DNA of 59,092 nucleotides from Moraxella catarrhalis (GCF_001656295.1 NZ_LXHE01000010.1:1-59092), one strand, 5' to 3'. Positions 1 through 9,408 are shown, numbered from the stretch's first letter. The notes: generated by a model from the sequence alone, not told the origin. Numbers and translations are program-made.

Positions 1-844
1 AAAAAAATAGCGAGATAGTACACTTTAAGCTCTGAACCAAAAAGAGAACTACTCGCTATGACTAAGCCCAAACTCATGCTAAATGATAAGCGCTAAATGA
101 TAAGCAATGGAAAAGACTTAAACCCATTTCACTTGAAATTGGATTGTATGACAAACCCAACTTACGAAAGACTGTAGAAGGTGTATTGTATCGAATGCAA
201 TTAGGCTTACCATGGCGAGACCTACCCAGATATTTTTAGAAACACAATACAGTTTACAAAGCCTTCAACCGTTGGTCAGCCAATAACAAGCTCATTTTAC
301 TGTTTAACAAAGTAATAAACCAACCAGACATGGAATGGGTCTTTATTGATGGTAGCCACATCAAAGCCCATCAACATAGCAGTGGAGCAAACCCTAAAGA
401 CCAAGCGATTGCTAAAAGTCATGGGGGTAATACAACTAAAATACATTTAGCCGTTGATGCTCATGGTAATCCAATGACCTTTATCATCACTGATGGCACA
501 ACCCATGACATCAAAATGGCAAAAGACTTGATAGATAAAGTTGATTTAAGCAATGTTGTCATGCTAAGTGCTGATAAAGGCTATGATTCACAGGATTTTC
601 GTACGTATGTTGAAGAAAAAAAACGCATGCAAACATTCCACGAAAATCAAATAGTAAGCAATCCAATGACCATATGGACTGGTATTTATATAAGTTTCGG
701 CATTTAGTCGAAAATGCTTTTTGCAAAATTAAAGATTATCGAGCGATTGCCACACGCTTTGATAAGCTAAAAAGAAACTTTGAAAATAATGTGGCTCTAG
801 CCTTTGCTTATCAATGGCTTAAGATATGAATGTTCAACAGACTC
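1..844 (+). mobile_element. IS5-family (IS427-like) insertion sequence, left end outside window
   Basis: The right terminal repeat ends at 844 and reads, inverted, GAGTCTGTTGAACATT. The matching left repeat, seen in the two related copies at 4630 and 7376, reads GGGCGTGTTGAACATT. By alignment with those copies the left end lies about 35 bases before the window. A TA dinucleotide follows the right end, in keeping with TA targets reported for IS427-group elements. The element carries the decayed transposase gene described separately and has the same orientation as the two short derivatives. It is the longest copy in the window but cannot be autonomous in this state. Confidence 0.85.
58..829 (+). 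pseudogene. IS5-family transposase, degenerate
   Basis: A DDE transposase of the IS5 family. The reading begins MTKPKLMLND at 58. It hits a stop after 13 codons, at a 14-bp tandem duplication that is also present in the 7376 copy. A second stop occurs after the DLPRYF segment near 238. The frame is open from 330 to about 620 and shows FIDGSHIKAHQ and the ADKGYDS motif, which hold the first two catalytic aspartates. At an A8 run near 615-623 the frame shifts; the rest, with HLVENAFCKIKDYRAIATR carrying the final glutamate, ends in AYQWLKI at 829. At least two stops and one frameshift mean no functional protein. Confidence 0.9.
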
Positions 845-920
845 TAAAATACCCCAATCATTTGATGACTATGAATACTGTTTCAACATTAAACAAATTT
901 ACAAATTTACCAAGCCAATT

Positions 921-1859
921 TTAGCATGTTGTATCCAAACGGCAGGCATCATATGCCATTTTAATGCCTTGAATCATAGATGGATAAGCATTCAGACCAT
1001 GTGATTGACCCAAATTAAAATGAAAGTCAACTTTAGCATTTGGTAGATTATCTTTTAAAAATAGCATGGTTTGATAAGCATCACTGCCTTGTAAATCGGT
1101 CGTAGGTGCATTTGGGTTATGACGCTTGGCATTTAACTCTTGCTCACCTAGCGTGATGATGACATTGCCAACATTAGATGCGGGCATAAAGCCTGCTTTA
1201 TATTCATAAATGCTTTTATCATTCCACCAAATTGATGGGCTGGCAATGAGGTAATGATCAAATCCATCGCCATGATTGAGCAATGAATATAGCCCAAATA
1301 ACCCGCCATATGAATGCCCAATCAGTGTGCGATGCCGTGAGTTGATGCCAAATTCATCATCTAATATCGGCGTCAGCTCCTGTGTGATGAATTGATAAAG
1401 CATGTTCGCCCCACCAAATTTCACCTGCTCACCGTTTGGTGCAGGATAGCTGGCAGCAGGCGGTGTATAATCATGAGTACGATTAAAGACATCAAGCCTA
1501 CGCCCTGTATTATAGCCAATACCCACCACAAGCAAAGATTTTGGATTGGTTTCACTGGGTCTACCCTGTAGCATTTGGGCAATGGACACACTTGGCGAAA
1601 AAAACGCATTGCCATCAAGTACATAAACCACTGCATAGCCATTTTTAGGTTGATTGCCAATTTTTGCTACCTGAATCAGATGGTCTTTATGAGTAAAATT
1701 AGAATGAATGGCTTTTTCATAACTATTTGATATGCTTACAGGTTGCCAGCCATCAGATTGATACATTGTGGTAGATAAAGTAGTACAACCCATTAGCATC
1801 ACCGTCATCATCATAAAACAGGCTTTATAAAAGCTTATTTGCATAAATTTTTTCATCAT
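921..1859 (-). CDS. Lipoprotein alpha/beta-hydrolase, IroE/Fes-like siderophore esterase
   Basis: A 312-residue alpha/beta hydrolase of the putative-esterase (esterase D/IroE) family. A signal peptide ends in a lipobox with Cys25 (MLMGC), so it is probably membrane-anchored and faces the periplasm. The nucleophile elbow GHSYGG puts the catalytic serine at about residue 183, and a GQSHG segment near the C terminus supplies the likely histidine. Family members hydrolyse the ester backbone of catecholate siderophores such as enterobactin or salmochelin. It lies 54 bases downstream of the FepA-type receptor on the same strand, which supports ferri-siderophore processing. The substrate is inference. 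No strong Shine-Dalgarno sequence is visible; the start could be either of two adjacent ATGs (1859 or 1856). Confidence 0.8.
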   Translation of the reverse strand: MMKKFMQISFYKACFMMMTVMLMGCTTLSTTMYQSDGWQPVSISNSYEKAIHSNFTHKDHLIQVAKIGNQPKNGYAVVYVLDGNAFFSPSVSIAQMLQGRPSETNPKSLLVVGIGYNTGRRLDVFNRTHDYTPPAASYPAPNGEQVKFGGANMLYQFITQELTPILDDEFGINSRHRTLIGHSYGGLFGLYSLLNHGDGFDHYLIASPSIWWNDKSIYEYKAGFMPASNVGNVIITLGEQELNAKRHNPNAPTTDLQGSDAYQTMLFLKDNLPNAKVDFHFNLGQSHGLNAYPSMIQGIKMAYDACRLDTTC

Positions 1860-1913
1860 TTTTATAAATATTGTTATGAATGATTTTATAAATATAATAC
1901 AATTAGTCCACGG

Positions 1914-4215
1914 TTAAAATTGGTATTTTAAGCCAGCAAAGTAAGTACGCCCAGGCTCGTTATAAGTCTGACCAATGTTGTGATCACGCAACTTTTGCTT
2001 ATCAAATATATTATTGATACCCATACGAGCAGTCAAAGCATCATTAAATCGGTAGCCTGTGTTGATTGATGCAATATGATAACCCTTAGCATCTTTATTA
2101 TGCAAAAGTCCATCACCCGTTCGGTTTTCAATGACATTTTCTGCTACTTGGCGTGCCTTTTGACGACCATATTTGGTCAAGGTGAAATTCATATCCCAGT
2201 CATCAGTAATTTGATAATCAATGATTGAGTTATAGGTATAATTAGGTATCAGCGATAAGGGATTACCTGTACGCTGGTCTACCGATTTCATCATACGAGT
2301 AATGTTATTTGTCCAACGAATATTCCCCCAATGTAAAACCAAACTGCCCTCAATGCCTTCAACTTTTGCTTTCGGAACATTTTCCCATTTTAATAAATTA
2401 TAAGTCATATTAGTTGTTCTACCATTATTTGCCGCATAAGGTAGGGTAACTGTATTAAGTATGCTTGTGCCAGCAGCAATCTTATTTTTATAATCATTAT
2501 GAAAATAAGTCAAATGAGCATGAACCGTATCTTTTTGATATTGTATGCCAAGTTCGGTATTCAGTGATGTTTCAGGCTTTAGCTTTTCATTACCTTGCAA
2601 TACGCACCATTGACCCATTGGCACAAGACCAATTGGGCAACCACCGCCACGAGTACCCAATAAATAACCTTCGGTATTTTGGTACAGATTTGGTATTTTA
2701 TAAGCTTGGGCTACGCCAGCTTTTAGTGTCCAATGATCATCAAGATGATGCGTTAGGTTTAAAGCAGGGCTAAAGTTACCGCCAGATTTATTATGATGGT
2801 CATAACGACCTGCCAAAACTAGGTTGGTTTTATTGCCCAGTGACAGATTATTTTCAGCATAAATGGATAGGATTTCAGATTTTGACTGGCTTCTATCACC
2901 AGTAACAAATGCAGCTGAATAGATCGCATTTGGGTCTGTGCCTGTTGCTGTGCCTTCGTCCATATTCGCTTTATCAATCAGCTCATCATGCGTATATTCT
3001 GCACCAACCGTCAATTTTTGGGGTACTTTGATTTGCAAAGGTATATTGACCTCACCATGTATACGCCGTGTATTTAATTTGGTATCTTCAAAATGAGAAG
3101 CTCTATGGTCAATGACGCCTTCTGGTCCACCTGCCAAACCTTCATTCAAACGAGTATTTTTGGTTTTGTTGTTTTGTAAAGTCAACTTACCATCACCCCA
3201 ATCATATATGCCATCATATGCCAAAGAATATGCATGGCGACGCATGATATTTGTCTCTTTACCAATAAGACTATTGAGATGGGCATTGCTTACTTTGGTT
3301 CTATCGCTAGTATCATGGTTGGAGGCATCATGATTGGAGTACTGTGTATCACCTGCATACAAGTTGCCTTGACGACCATAAGCAGCATCAAAACTCAAGG
3401 CATGATTGGGGGTAATTTGATAATTTAAATACACGCCCAAATCTTGATTTTTTACGCCCTCACGCCCTGCTGCACGAGTCAAATATCCGTTGCCTCTGGC
3501 ATTATAATATGGTACAAGAGGATTAATATCCACATCATCCATATCGGTCTTATTATAACTGCCATAGATGCGAAAGCCCAATTTATCATCTATAATAGGA
3601 CCGCTGAAACTGGCACTAATACGATGCGAGGCACCTTGTTTATCATTTTTTGGGTGCTCCATATAAACTTGTACCGAACCTTGATTTTCATGAGTAATTT
3701 TTTTTGGTGATAATATTCACCACACCGCCCATAGCACCACTACCATAACGAGCACTGGCAGGCCCACGCAATACCTCAATAGATTCAATGGCCTCTGCAG
3801 GAACCCACTGCGAATCACCACGAGTGTCTCTCTCGCCACGCCAAGCATAACGGACACTATTTCTAGAAGTGACGGGCTTACCATCAATTAAAATCAGCGT
3901 ATTTTCAGGACCCATGCCACGAATATCAATTTGGCGATTATTACCTCGTTGGCCTGTTGCAGAGTTGCCTGTCAAATTTACGCCCGGCATCTTACGAACA
4001 ATTTCAGAGATGTCAGATTTGACAGGCATTCGTTCTAAATCATGCTTAGAAATCATAGACGCCCCCAAAGACTGCTTAACCTGAGCTTCAGCGGTAACGA
4101 CAACAGCATCAAGCGTAACAGATGGCAAATCATCATCTGACTTTTGAGCCATCGCTGGTGTGCTTAACATGATTAATAAACATAAAGTTAGATATTTTGG
4201 CTGAAAATGTCTCAT
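1914..4215 (-). pseudogene. FepA/PfeA-type TonB-dependent siderophore receptor, split by a frameshift in A8
   Basis: Outer-membrane receptor for a ferric catecholate siderophore. The first part (3688-4215) holds a signal peptide ending AMAQ, a TonB-box-like stretch and the plug domain, with RYAWRGERDTRGD and IEVLRGPASARYGSGAMGG typical of FepA/IroN. The second part (to 1914) is the beta-barrel and ends in the expected C-terminal phenylalanine (GLKYQF). The parts lie in different frames. They join cleanly if the A8 run at about 3698-3705 (minus strand) has seven A: ITKK then continues into ITHENQGSVQVY. The restored protein would be about 766 residues, normal for FepA. It may be a phase-variable gene in the off state, a recent mutation or a homopolymer sequencing error. 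A GAGGG Shine-Dalgarno precedes the start. Confidence 0.88.
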
Positions 4216-4270
4216 AGAAGTTGCCCTCTTTTTTTGGGTTTTGGGTAGTATAACCTCAAATTATAATAAT

Positions 4271-4289
4271 GTAAATAATTATCATTATT
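4271..4289 (-). promoter_or_regulatory. Fur box upstream of the TonB receptor
   Basis: On the minus strand this reads ATAATGATAATTATTTAC, close to the Fur consensus GATAATGATAATCATTATC. It lies about 55-75 bases before the receptor start within an AT-rich TATAAT-containing region, so Fur-Fe(II) would be expected to block transcription of the receptor and downstream esterase in iron-replete cells. The match is read by eye. Confidence 0.65.
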
Positions 4290-4595
4290 ATATGTAATAA
4301 ATTATAAACAATTTTCACGCTTTGATTTACTTGGTCATTTATTAAGCCAATATCACAAAACTTAAAAATCAATGATAATAACCTTAACATAAATAATCTT
4401 TGCTAGGATATGACTACCTTTTGTATTTGCCATAAAAAATACCTGTTTAAAACGACAGGCTATGAGTTTTTTATCAGGCAAATTTTAGCCATTAAGCCAC
4501 CAGATTTAGCTATTTTTCATACAAAAACAATCCATTTTTATCAATCATCTAACCATCAATCGTGTTATAAAGGCAGATTTTCCAATAATGCACAA

Positions 4596-4625
4596 AAAAA
4601 TCCAGTCTCAAGAACTGGATTTTTA
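4596..4625. terminator. Intrinsic terminator next to the IS derivative
   Basis: An AAAAATCCAGT / ACTGGATTTTT stem with a 7-base loop, flanked by A and T runs, can act in both directions. It ends five bases before the MITE-like copy at 4630. No intact gene on either strand obviously ends here, so it may be the leftover terminator of a gene lost or separated by the insertion. The rest of 4300-4595 shows no convincing gene. Confidence 0.6.
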
Positions 4626-4629
4626 CTTA

Positions 4630-4877
4630 GGGCGTGTTGAACATTGAGAAAGAAAATTTTGCCAAAAAAATAGCGAGATAGTACACTTTAAGCTCTAACC
4701 CAAAAAGAGAACTACTCGCTATGACTAAGCCCAGACTCATGCTAAATGATAAGCAATACAAAAGACTTAAACCCATTCTAATTGAAATTGGATTGTAAGC
4801 TAAAAAGAAACTTTAAAAATAATGTGGCTCTAGCTTTTGCTTATCAATGGCTTAAGATATGAATGTTCAACAGACTC
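4630..4877 (+). mobile_element. MITE-like internally deleted IS5-family derivative, copy A (248 bp)
   Basis: Both ends match the full element: GGGCGTGTTGAACATT at the left and the inverse of GAGTCTGTTGAACATT at the right, with TA on each side. The transposase start (MTKPRLMLNDKQYKRLKP) is kept, but after GAAATTGGATTGTA the sequence jumps straight to AGCTAAAAAGAAACTTT near the transposase 3' end, removing about 600 bp. The copy at 7376 shares the same junction. This copy lacks the 14-bp duplication seen in the other two. It cannot encode a transposase. Confidence 0.85.
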
Positions 4878-4966
4878 TAAATAGGATCAAATTTACTTTA
4901 TAAATATTTGAATCTTAAGTATAATAAAAATATAAACGGTATACACAATAAAAGGGATGTGTATTT

Positions 4967-6352
4967 ATGGATGGAATCTTGCCTATAATTTTAACATTGC
5001 TGTTGCTTATGTACCTTGCTTATCGAGGTTACTCGGTATTAATCTTAGCACCAGCTATGGCTATATTAGCAGTTGTATTAAGTGGTGACGCGCTAAATAG
5101 TTTACCTTCTTATACAATAGTCTTTATGAAGGCATTCAGTGATTTTTTATTTCGATTTTTTCCGATTTTTTTATTAGGAGCTCTTTTTGGTAAGTTAATG
5201 GCAGATTCGGGGGCTGCAGGTAGTATTGCAACATTCGTTGTAGATAAGCTAGGTGGCAGAAATGGAATCTTGTCTGTTGTATTAATATGTGCAATTTTGA
5301 CATATGGCGGCATATCTCTTTTTGTTGTAGCATTTGCTATTTATCCAATTGCGGCAAAACTATTTATGCAAGCAGAAATTCCCAAAAGGTTGATTCCAGC
5401 GTCTATCGCTTTGGGGTCTTTTACATTTACTATGACGGCTTTGCCGGGCACTCCCGCTATTCAAAATGCTATCCCAATACCTTATTATGAAACTCATGTT
5501 TTTGCAGCTCCAGTTTTAGGAACCATTGGGGCTATAATCATGTTTTTTGGAGGCGTTTTTTGGTTAAATAGCCGTGCCAAAAAAGCACAAGCAGCTGGTG
5601 AGGGCTATGGAATTCATAGTGAAGAAAAATTTGAAAATATTAAAGTTAATCATATGCCCTTTATGTTGGCTATTATTCCACTCATATTGGTTATAGGAAT
5701 AAATGCTCTACTGACCTATCTTATATTTCCGACTATTAATCTTTCAATATTTCAGGAATTATATCCTGAATTCAATATTGGTAGTATGCTCGGACTATGG
5801 TCAATCATTATAGCTATGGCGACCGCAATTTTAAGTTTAATTATATTAAACTATAGGCATTGGAAAAACTTTAGAAAAAGTTTAAATCAGGGGACTTTTG
5901 ACTCAATGTTGCCTATATTTAATGTCGCTTCAGAGGTTGGCTATGGAGCAGTTATTGCATCATTAGCTGGCTTTATATTAATTCGTGACAGTATTTTGAA
6001 CTTAACACCTTCAAATCCTTTAATTTCTGAAGCGGTAGCTATGACAACTTTAGCAGGAATTACAGGCTCTTCATCTGGCGGTCTTAGTATAGCATTATCC
6101 ACTTTGGGAGAAGACTATCTGCAAATGGCATTAATAGCAGGTATTGATCCAGAATTAATGCATCGAGTTGCAGTGATGGCTGCTGGAGGACTTGACACTT
6201 TACCACATAGCGGAGCGGTAGTGACCTTGTTGGCAATCTGTGGTCTAACCCATAAGTCAGCTTATGCCAATCTGGCAGCTGTTACCATTGCTATACCTAT
6301 CTTAGCCACTACTGTAGTTATTATATTAGGTACGGTTTTTGGTTCTTTTTAA
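4967..6352 (+). CDS. GntP-family permease, probable D-3-hydroxybutyrate importer
   Basis: A 461-residue polytopic inner-membrane protein of the GntP (gluconate:H+ symporter) family, with about 12 hydrophobic segments and conserved stretches such as FPIFLLGALFGKLM, ALPGTPAIQN and ITGSSSGGLSIAL. GntP relatives carry organic acids. The gene 24 bases downstream encodes 3-hydroxybutyrate dehydrogenase, so the likely substrate is 3-hydroxybutyrate; this is inference from context. An AAAGGGA Shine-Dalgarno lies before the start. The two genes appear more AT-rich than the purine genes to the right and lie between two IS derivatives, which suggests acquisition. A GTATAC core at about 4940 could be an operator, but no regulator gene is present. 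Confidence 0.82.
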   Translation: MDGILPIILTLLLLMYLAYRGYSVLILAPAMAILAVVLSGDALNSLPSYTIVFMKAFSDFLFRFFPIFLLGALFGKLMADSGAAGSIATFVVDKLGGRNGILSVVLICAILTYGGISLFVVAFAIYPIAAKLFMQAEIPKRLIPASIALGSFTFTMTALPGTPAIQNAIPIPYYETHVFAAPVLGTIGAIIMFFGGVFWLNSRAKKAQAAGEGYGIHSEEKFENIKVNHMPFMLAIIPLILVIGINALLTYLIFPTINLSIFQELYPEFNIGSMLGLWSIIIAMATAILSLIILNYRHWKNFRKSLNQGTFDSMLPIFNVASEVGYGAVIASLAGFILIRDSILNLTPSNPLISEAVAMTTLAGITGSSSGGLSIALSTLGEDYLQMALIAGIDPELMHRVAVMAAGGLDTLPHSGAVVTLLAICGLTHKSAYANLAAVTIAIPILATTVVIILGTVFGSF

Positions 6353-6376
6353 ATATAAATCATTGGAGCTGATAAG

Positions 6377-7171
6377 ATGAAAGGTCGTCAAGATTTAACT
6401 GGGAAGGCTGTACTTATTACGGGTGCCGGTAGTGGGTTGGGGCGAGGGATGGCGCTCACCTTTGCGCAAGCGGGTGCAAAGGTTGGTGTGGCCGATATTA
6501 ATAAGCATTCAGCTGACTTGGTAGTTCAAGAAATTGAAGAAAATCAAGGAATAGCGATAGCTATTGAAATGGATGTAACGGAAGAATGCTCGGTAAATCA
6601 AGGTGTTAAAGATTTAGTCACCATGTTTGGGAAAATAGATATCTTAATTTCTAATGCTGGCATACAAATTATTAGCCCTATCGATAAATTGAATTTCCAG
6701 GACTGGAAAAAGATGTTGAGTATACATTTGGATGGGGCGTTTTTAACCACAAAGGCCGCTCTTAAATTTATGTATGAGGATCTAAACTTAAGTACAGTCA
6801 TTTATATTGGGTCTGTTCATTCTCATGAGGCTAGCTTCTATAAAGCCCCTTATGTGACTGCAAAGCATGGCTTGCTAGGATTGAATCGAGTGCTTGCTAA
6901 AGAAGGTGCACAATTTAATGTCAGATCTCATGTAATCTGCCCTGGATTTGTGAAAACTCCTTTGGTTGAAAAACAAATTCCTGAGCAGGCACTTGAAAAA
7001 GGCATAACAGAACAACAAGTTATTGACGAAATCATGTTAGTAAATACAGTTGATAAAGAATTCACAACTATTGATGATATAGCTCAGTTGGCATTATTTC
7101 TAGCATCTTTTCCAACCAACGTCTTTACAGGACAGTCGATTGTCGCAAGTCATGGTTGGTTTATGCAGTAA
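6377..7171 (+). CDS. bdhA: 3-hydroxybutyrate dehydrogenase (SDR family)
   Basis: A 264-residue short-chain dehydrogenase that oxidises (R)-3-hydroxybutyrate to acetoacetate with NAD+ in the cytoplasm. The cofactor motif TGAGSGLG is at residues 15-22, SNAG at 92-95, and the catalytic Ser146-Tyr159-Lys163 triad is complete. The segments [30 protein letters not shown] and the C-terminal SHGWFMQ are characteristic of 3-hydroxybutyrate dehydrogenases rather than general SDRs. It is co-directional with the permease and likely shares its mRNA, giving uptake plus first oxidation of a ketone body. The later enzymes (CoA transferase, thiolase) are not in the window. Confidence 0.88.
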   Translation: MKGRQDLTGKAVLITGAGSGLGRGMALTFAQAGAKVGVADINKHSADLVVQEIEENQGIAIAIEMDVTEECSVNQGVKDLVTMFGKIDILISNAGIQIISPIDKLNFQDWKKMLSIHLDGAFLTTKAALKFMYEDLNLSTVIYIGSVHSHEASFYKAPYVTAKHGLLGLNRVLAKEGAQFNVRSHVICPGFVKTPLVEKQIPEQALEKGITEQQVIDEIMLVNTVDKEFTTIDDIAQLALFLASFPTNVFTGQSIVASHGWFMQ

Positions 7172-7277
7172 AGGTATTTTAAGGTTTTGTTATTTATAAT
7201 ACAAAAATTATAATGTCTCAAAAGAACTATCCTTAGTACTAGTAGAGATCAATAGAGAAATGTCGAATTTCAAGACA

Positions 7278-7297
7278 ATCTGACTCATGAGTCAGAT
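7278..7297. promoter_or_regulatory. Perfect 20-bp palindrome downstream of bdhA
   Basis: ATCTGACTCATGAGTCAGAT is a perfect palindrome with no spacer, about 105 bases after the bdhA stop. There is no following T run, so it is not a typical intrinsic terminator. It resembles an operator or a very tight hairpin. Its role is unknown. Confidence 0.45.
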
Positions 7298-7375
7298 CTA
7301 AGTTATTTCAATGTATATATCATTTTTGATATAGTAAGCGAACAAGTTATCGCATTTTTTAATCGCTTAATATTA

Positions 7376-7636
7376 GGGCGTATTAAACATTGAGAAAGAA
7401 AATTTTACCAAAAAGATAGCGAGTAGTACACTTTAAGCTCTGACCCAAAAAGAGAACTACTCGCTATGACTAAGCCCAGACTCATGCTAAATGATAAGCG
7501 CTAAATGATAAGCAATACAAAAGACTTAAACCCATTCTACTTGAAATTGGATTGTAAGCTAAAAAGAAACTTTGAAAATAATGTGGCTCTAGCTTTTGCT
7601 TATCAATGGCTTAAGATATGAATGTTCAACAGACTC
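7376..7636 (+). mobile_element. MITE-like internally deleted IS5-family derivative, copy B (261 bp)
   Basis: Same ends and the same internal deletion junction (GGATTGTAAGCTAAAAAG) as the 4630 copy, and the same orientation. It carries the 14-bp duplication CGCTAAATGATAAG also found in the longer element at the window start, and a left repeat altered to GGGCGTATTAAACATT. TA flanks both ends. With the 4630 copy it encloses the permease and dehydrogenase genes. Confidence 0.85.
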
Positions 7637-7703
7637 TAGCAATCTTGGGCAAGATTTTGTAAGACGGCTCAGTCGTTTTTAGTGGATCACAGCTTGGCTA
7701 AGC

Positions 7704-7733
7704 TTTACCCATTTTTGTCAAATATGCTATAGT
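7704..7733 (+). promoter_or_regulatory. Putative sigma-70 promoter of the PPP phosphatase gene
   Basis: TTTACC (-35) and TATAGT (-10), separated by 18 bases, lie about 20 bases before the start codon at 7756, with AAGGGG as Shine-Dalgarno. Read by eye; moderate match. Confidence 0.4.
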
Positions 7734-7755
7734 AATTGACATTAAGGGGAATGCT

Positions 7756-8712
7756 ATGATTTATGATATTATTGGGGACATACACGGACAAGCAGACAAG
7801 CTGATTGGGCTGCTTGAGCAGCTTGGCTATCGGCACGACGGGCAATGCTATCAGCCGCCGAGCGGTCATCAAGCGATTTTTATTGGTGATTATATTGATC
7901 GCGGCGCTCGTCAGCTAGACACCTTGCAAATCATCTTTGATATGCTAGATCACGGTGCTGCACTCGCTGTGATGGGCAATCATGAATATAACGCCATCGG
8001 CTATGCCACACCGCATCCTGACGGCGACTATTGCCGCCCTCACACCAGCCGAAATACCAAACAGCATCAAGCATTTTTGGATGAAGCGCCGATCGGTTCT
8101 GACAGCTATTATTATTGGCTGTCTCGCCTTTATGAGCTACCGTTGTGGCTTGAACTACCTGATCTGAACATCGTACACGCCTGCTGGGACGCCAAGGCAC
8201 AAGCAGCACTTGCGCCCTATCTCACCCCAGATCATCGCATCACCCAGCGCGGTATCATCGCAACCTCCATCAATGACTCCACCGAATTTTACGCGCTTGA
8301 AAGACTCCTAAAAGGCATCGAGAGCCCCTTACCTGCAGGCGTGGTGCTCGTGGATGGGCATGACATCGTGCGCAAGCGTACTCGTGTCAAATGGTGGCAA
8401 AAAGACTGGCAAAATCGCCCACTGTCTGAGATTGCACAGCTTGGCACTAGAGCGACGATGAATCTGCCCAGCGACTCAGACATCAAGCCTTTGCCGATGG
8501 ATTTTGAGCTGACCACCCATAAGCCGATTTTTATTGGTCATTATTGGCTCAATGGCACGCCAAGCATCTTATCGCAGCAAGTAGTTTGTACTGATTATTC
8601 CGCAGGCATGAATGGCTATCTGACCGCTTATCAGTTTGACACCCAAAACCCCAAGCTGTCAGATGAGTATTTTGTGCAGTATATTCATGCCAAAGATACG
8701 CCCAAAGAATAA
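7756..8712 (+). CDS. Metallophosphoesterase, PPP-type serine/threonine phosphatase-like
   Basis: A 318-residue cytoplasmic phosphoesterase. The N terminus has the metal-binding signature of the PPP/ApaH superfamily in order: GDIHG (residues 7-11), GDYIDRG (about 43-49) and GNHEYNA (about 74-80). A DGHD motif and a GHYW motif follow in the C-terminal half. This architecture fits bacterial PrpA/PrpE-like phosphatases or ApaH-like dinucleotide hydrolases; the substrate cannot be fixed from sequence. It appears to be a single gene with its own promoter, just right of the IS derivative and left of purE. Its composition resembles the housekeeping genes to the right, so it marks the end of the accessory block. 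Confidence 0.75.
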   Translation: MIYDIIGDIHGQADKLIGLLEQLGYRHDGQCYQPPSGHQAIFIGDYIDRGARQLDTLQIIFDMLDHGAALAVMGNHEYNAIGYATPHPDGDYCRPHTSRNTKQHQAFLDEAPIGSDSYYYWLSRLYELPLWLELPDLNIVHACWDAKAQAALAPYLTPDHRITQRGIIATSINDSTEFYALERLLKGIESPLPAGVVLVDGHDIVRKRTRVKWWQKDWQNRPLSEIAQLGTRATMNLPSDSDIKPLPMDFELTTHKPIFIGHYWLNGTPSILSQQVVCTDYSAGMNGYLTAYQFDTQNPKLSDEYFVQYIHAKDTPKE

Positions 8713-8778
8713 ACCCAAAAATTGCCATTTTTTAGCAAATGTGCTAATTTATTCGTTTACTATTTTTAAGGAAAAATC

Positions 8779-9318
8779 ATGTCTCACCCAACTCAGCCTG
8801 CTCCCATCACTTCACCTGCTGGCACCCCAAAAGTCGGTATCATCATGGGCTCTCAATCAGACTGGGCAACGATGTCTGAAGCGGCGCAGATTTTGGCAGA
8901 TTTTGGCGTGGCGTTTGAGTGTGAAGTAGTATCAGCGCACCGCACGCCTGATAAGCTATTTGATTATGCCAAAGCCGCCAAAGACAAAGGCTTGCAAGTC
9001 ATCATCGCAGGCGCTGGCGGCGCAGCACACTTACCAGGAATGTGCGCTAGCCAAACCCCACTGCCTGTACTTGGCGTGCCTGTCAAATCCAGTACATTGA
9101 GTGGCTGGGACAGTTTATTATCCATCGTACAGATGCCAAAAGGCGTGGCGGTTGGCACGCTTGCAATCGGTACCGCTGGCGCATTTAATGCTGGCTTACT
9201 TGCCCTGCAGATTTTGGCGCTGCATGACAGCCGCTTGGCACAGCTGCTTGATGAATTTCGCACCAAGCAAACCGATACCGTGCTTGCCAGCCCAACGCCT
9301 GGAATCATCAATCCCTGA
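8779..9318 (+). CDS. purE: N5-carboxyaminoimidazole ribonucleotide mutase
   Basis: Class I PurE, 179 residues. It converts N5-CAIR to CAIR in de novo purine synthesis. Typical motifs are GSQSDW near residue 24, EVVSAHRTP (about 53-61) with the catalytic histidine, and [11 protein letters not shown] (about 81-91). An extra proline-rich segment of about 16 residues precedes the core. An AAGGA Shine-Dalgarno is clear. purK follows 92 bases downstream on the same strand, separated by a hairpin. Confidence 0.95.
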   Translation: MSHPTQPAPITSPAGTPKVGIIMGSQSDWATMSEAAQILADFGVAFECEVVSAHRTPDKLFDYAKAAKDKGLQVIIAGAGGAAHLPGMCASQTPLPVLGVPVKSSTLSGWDSLLSIVQMPKGVAVGTLAIGTAGAFNAGLLALQILALHDSRLAQLLDEFRTKQTDTVLASPTPGIINP

Positions 9319-9368
9319 TGGATCGGTATTTGGCAAATTAACGCCCATTTTTTATTAAAATATGCGAT

Positions 9369-9408
9369 AATATCCGAAATTTTTTTTTGTAGATTTTTCG
9401 GATATTTT
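9369..9408 (+). promoter_or_regulatory. Hairpin with T-run between purE and purK
   Basis: The arms AATATCCGAAA and TTTTCGGATAT pair around a T-rich loop, and a short T run follows immediately before the purK ATG at 9411. The only Shine-Dalgarno-like bases (CGGAT) lie in the 3' arm. It could terminate some transcripts after purE or mask the purK ribosome site. Confidence 0.55.

Noticed and set aside
804-1004. 66-codon open frame across the IS right end
   Set aside because: It reads out of the element into the antisense of the esterase gene; no coding character.
4410-4640. 76-codon open frame upstream of the first IS derivative
   Set aside because: It runs through the terminator stem into the element end, has low-complexity content and no ribosome site.
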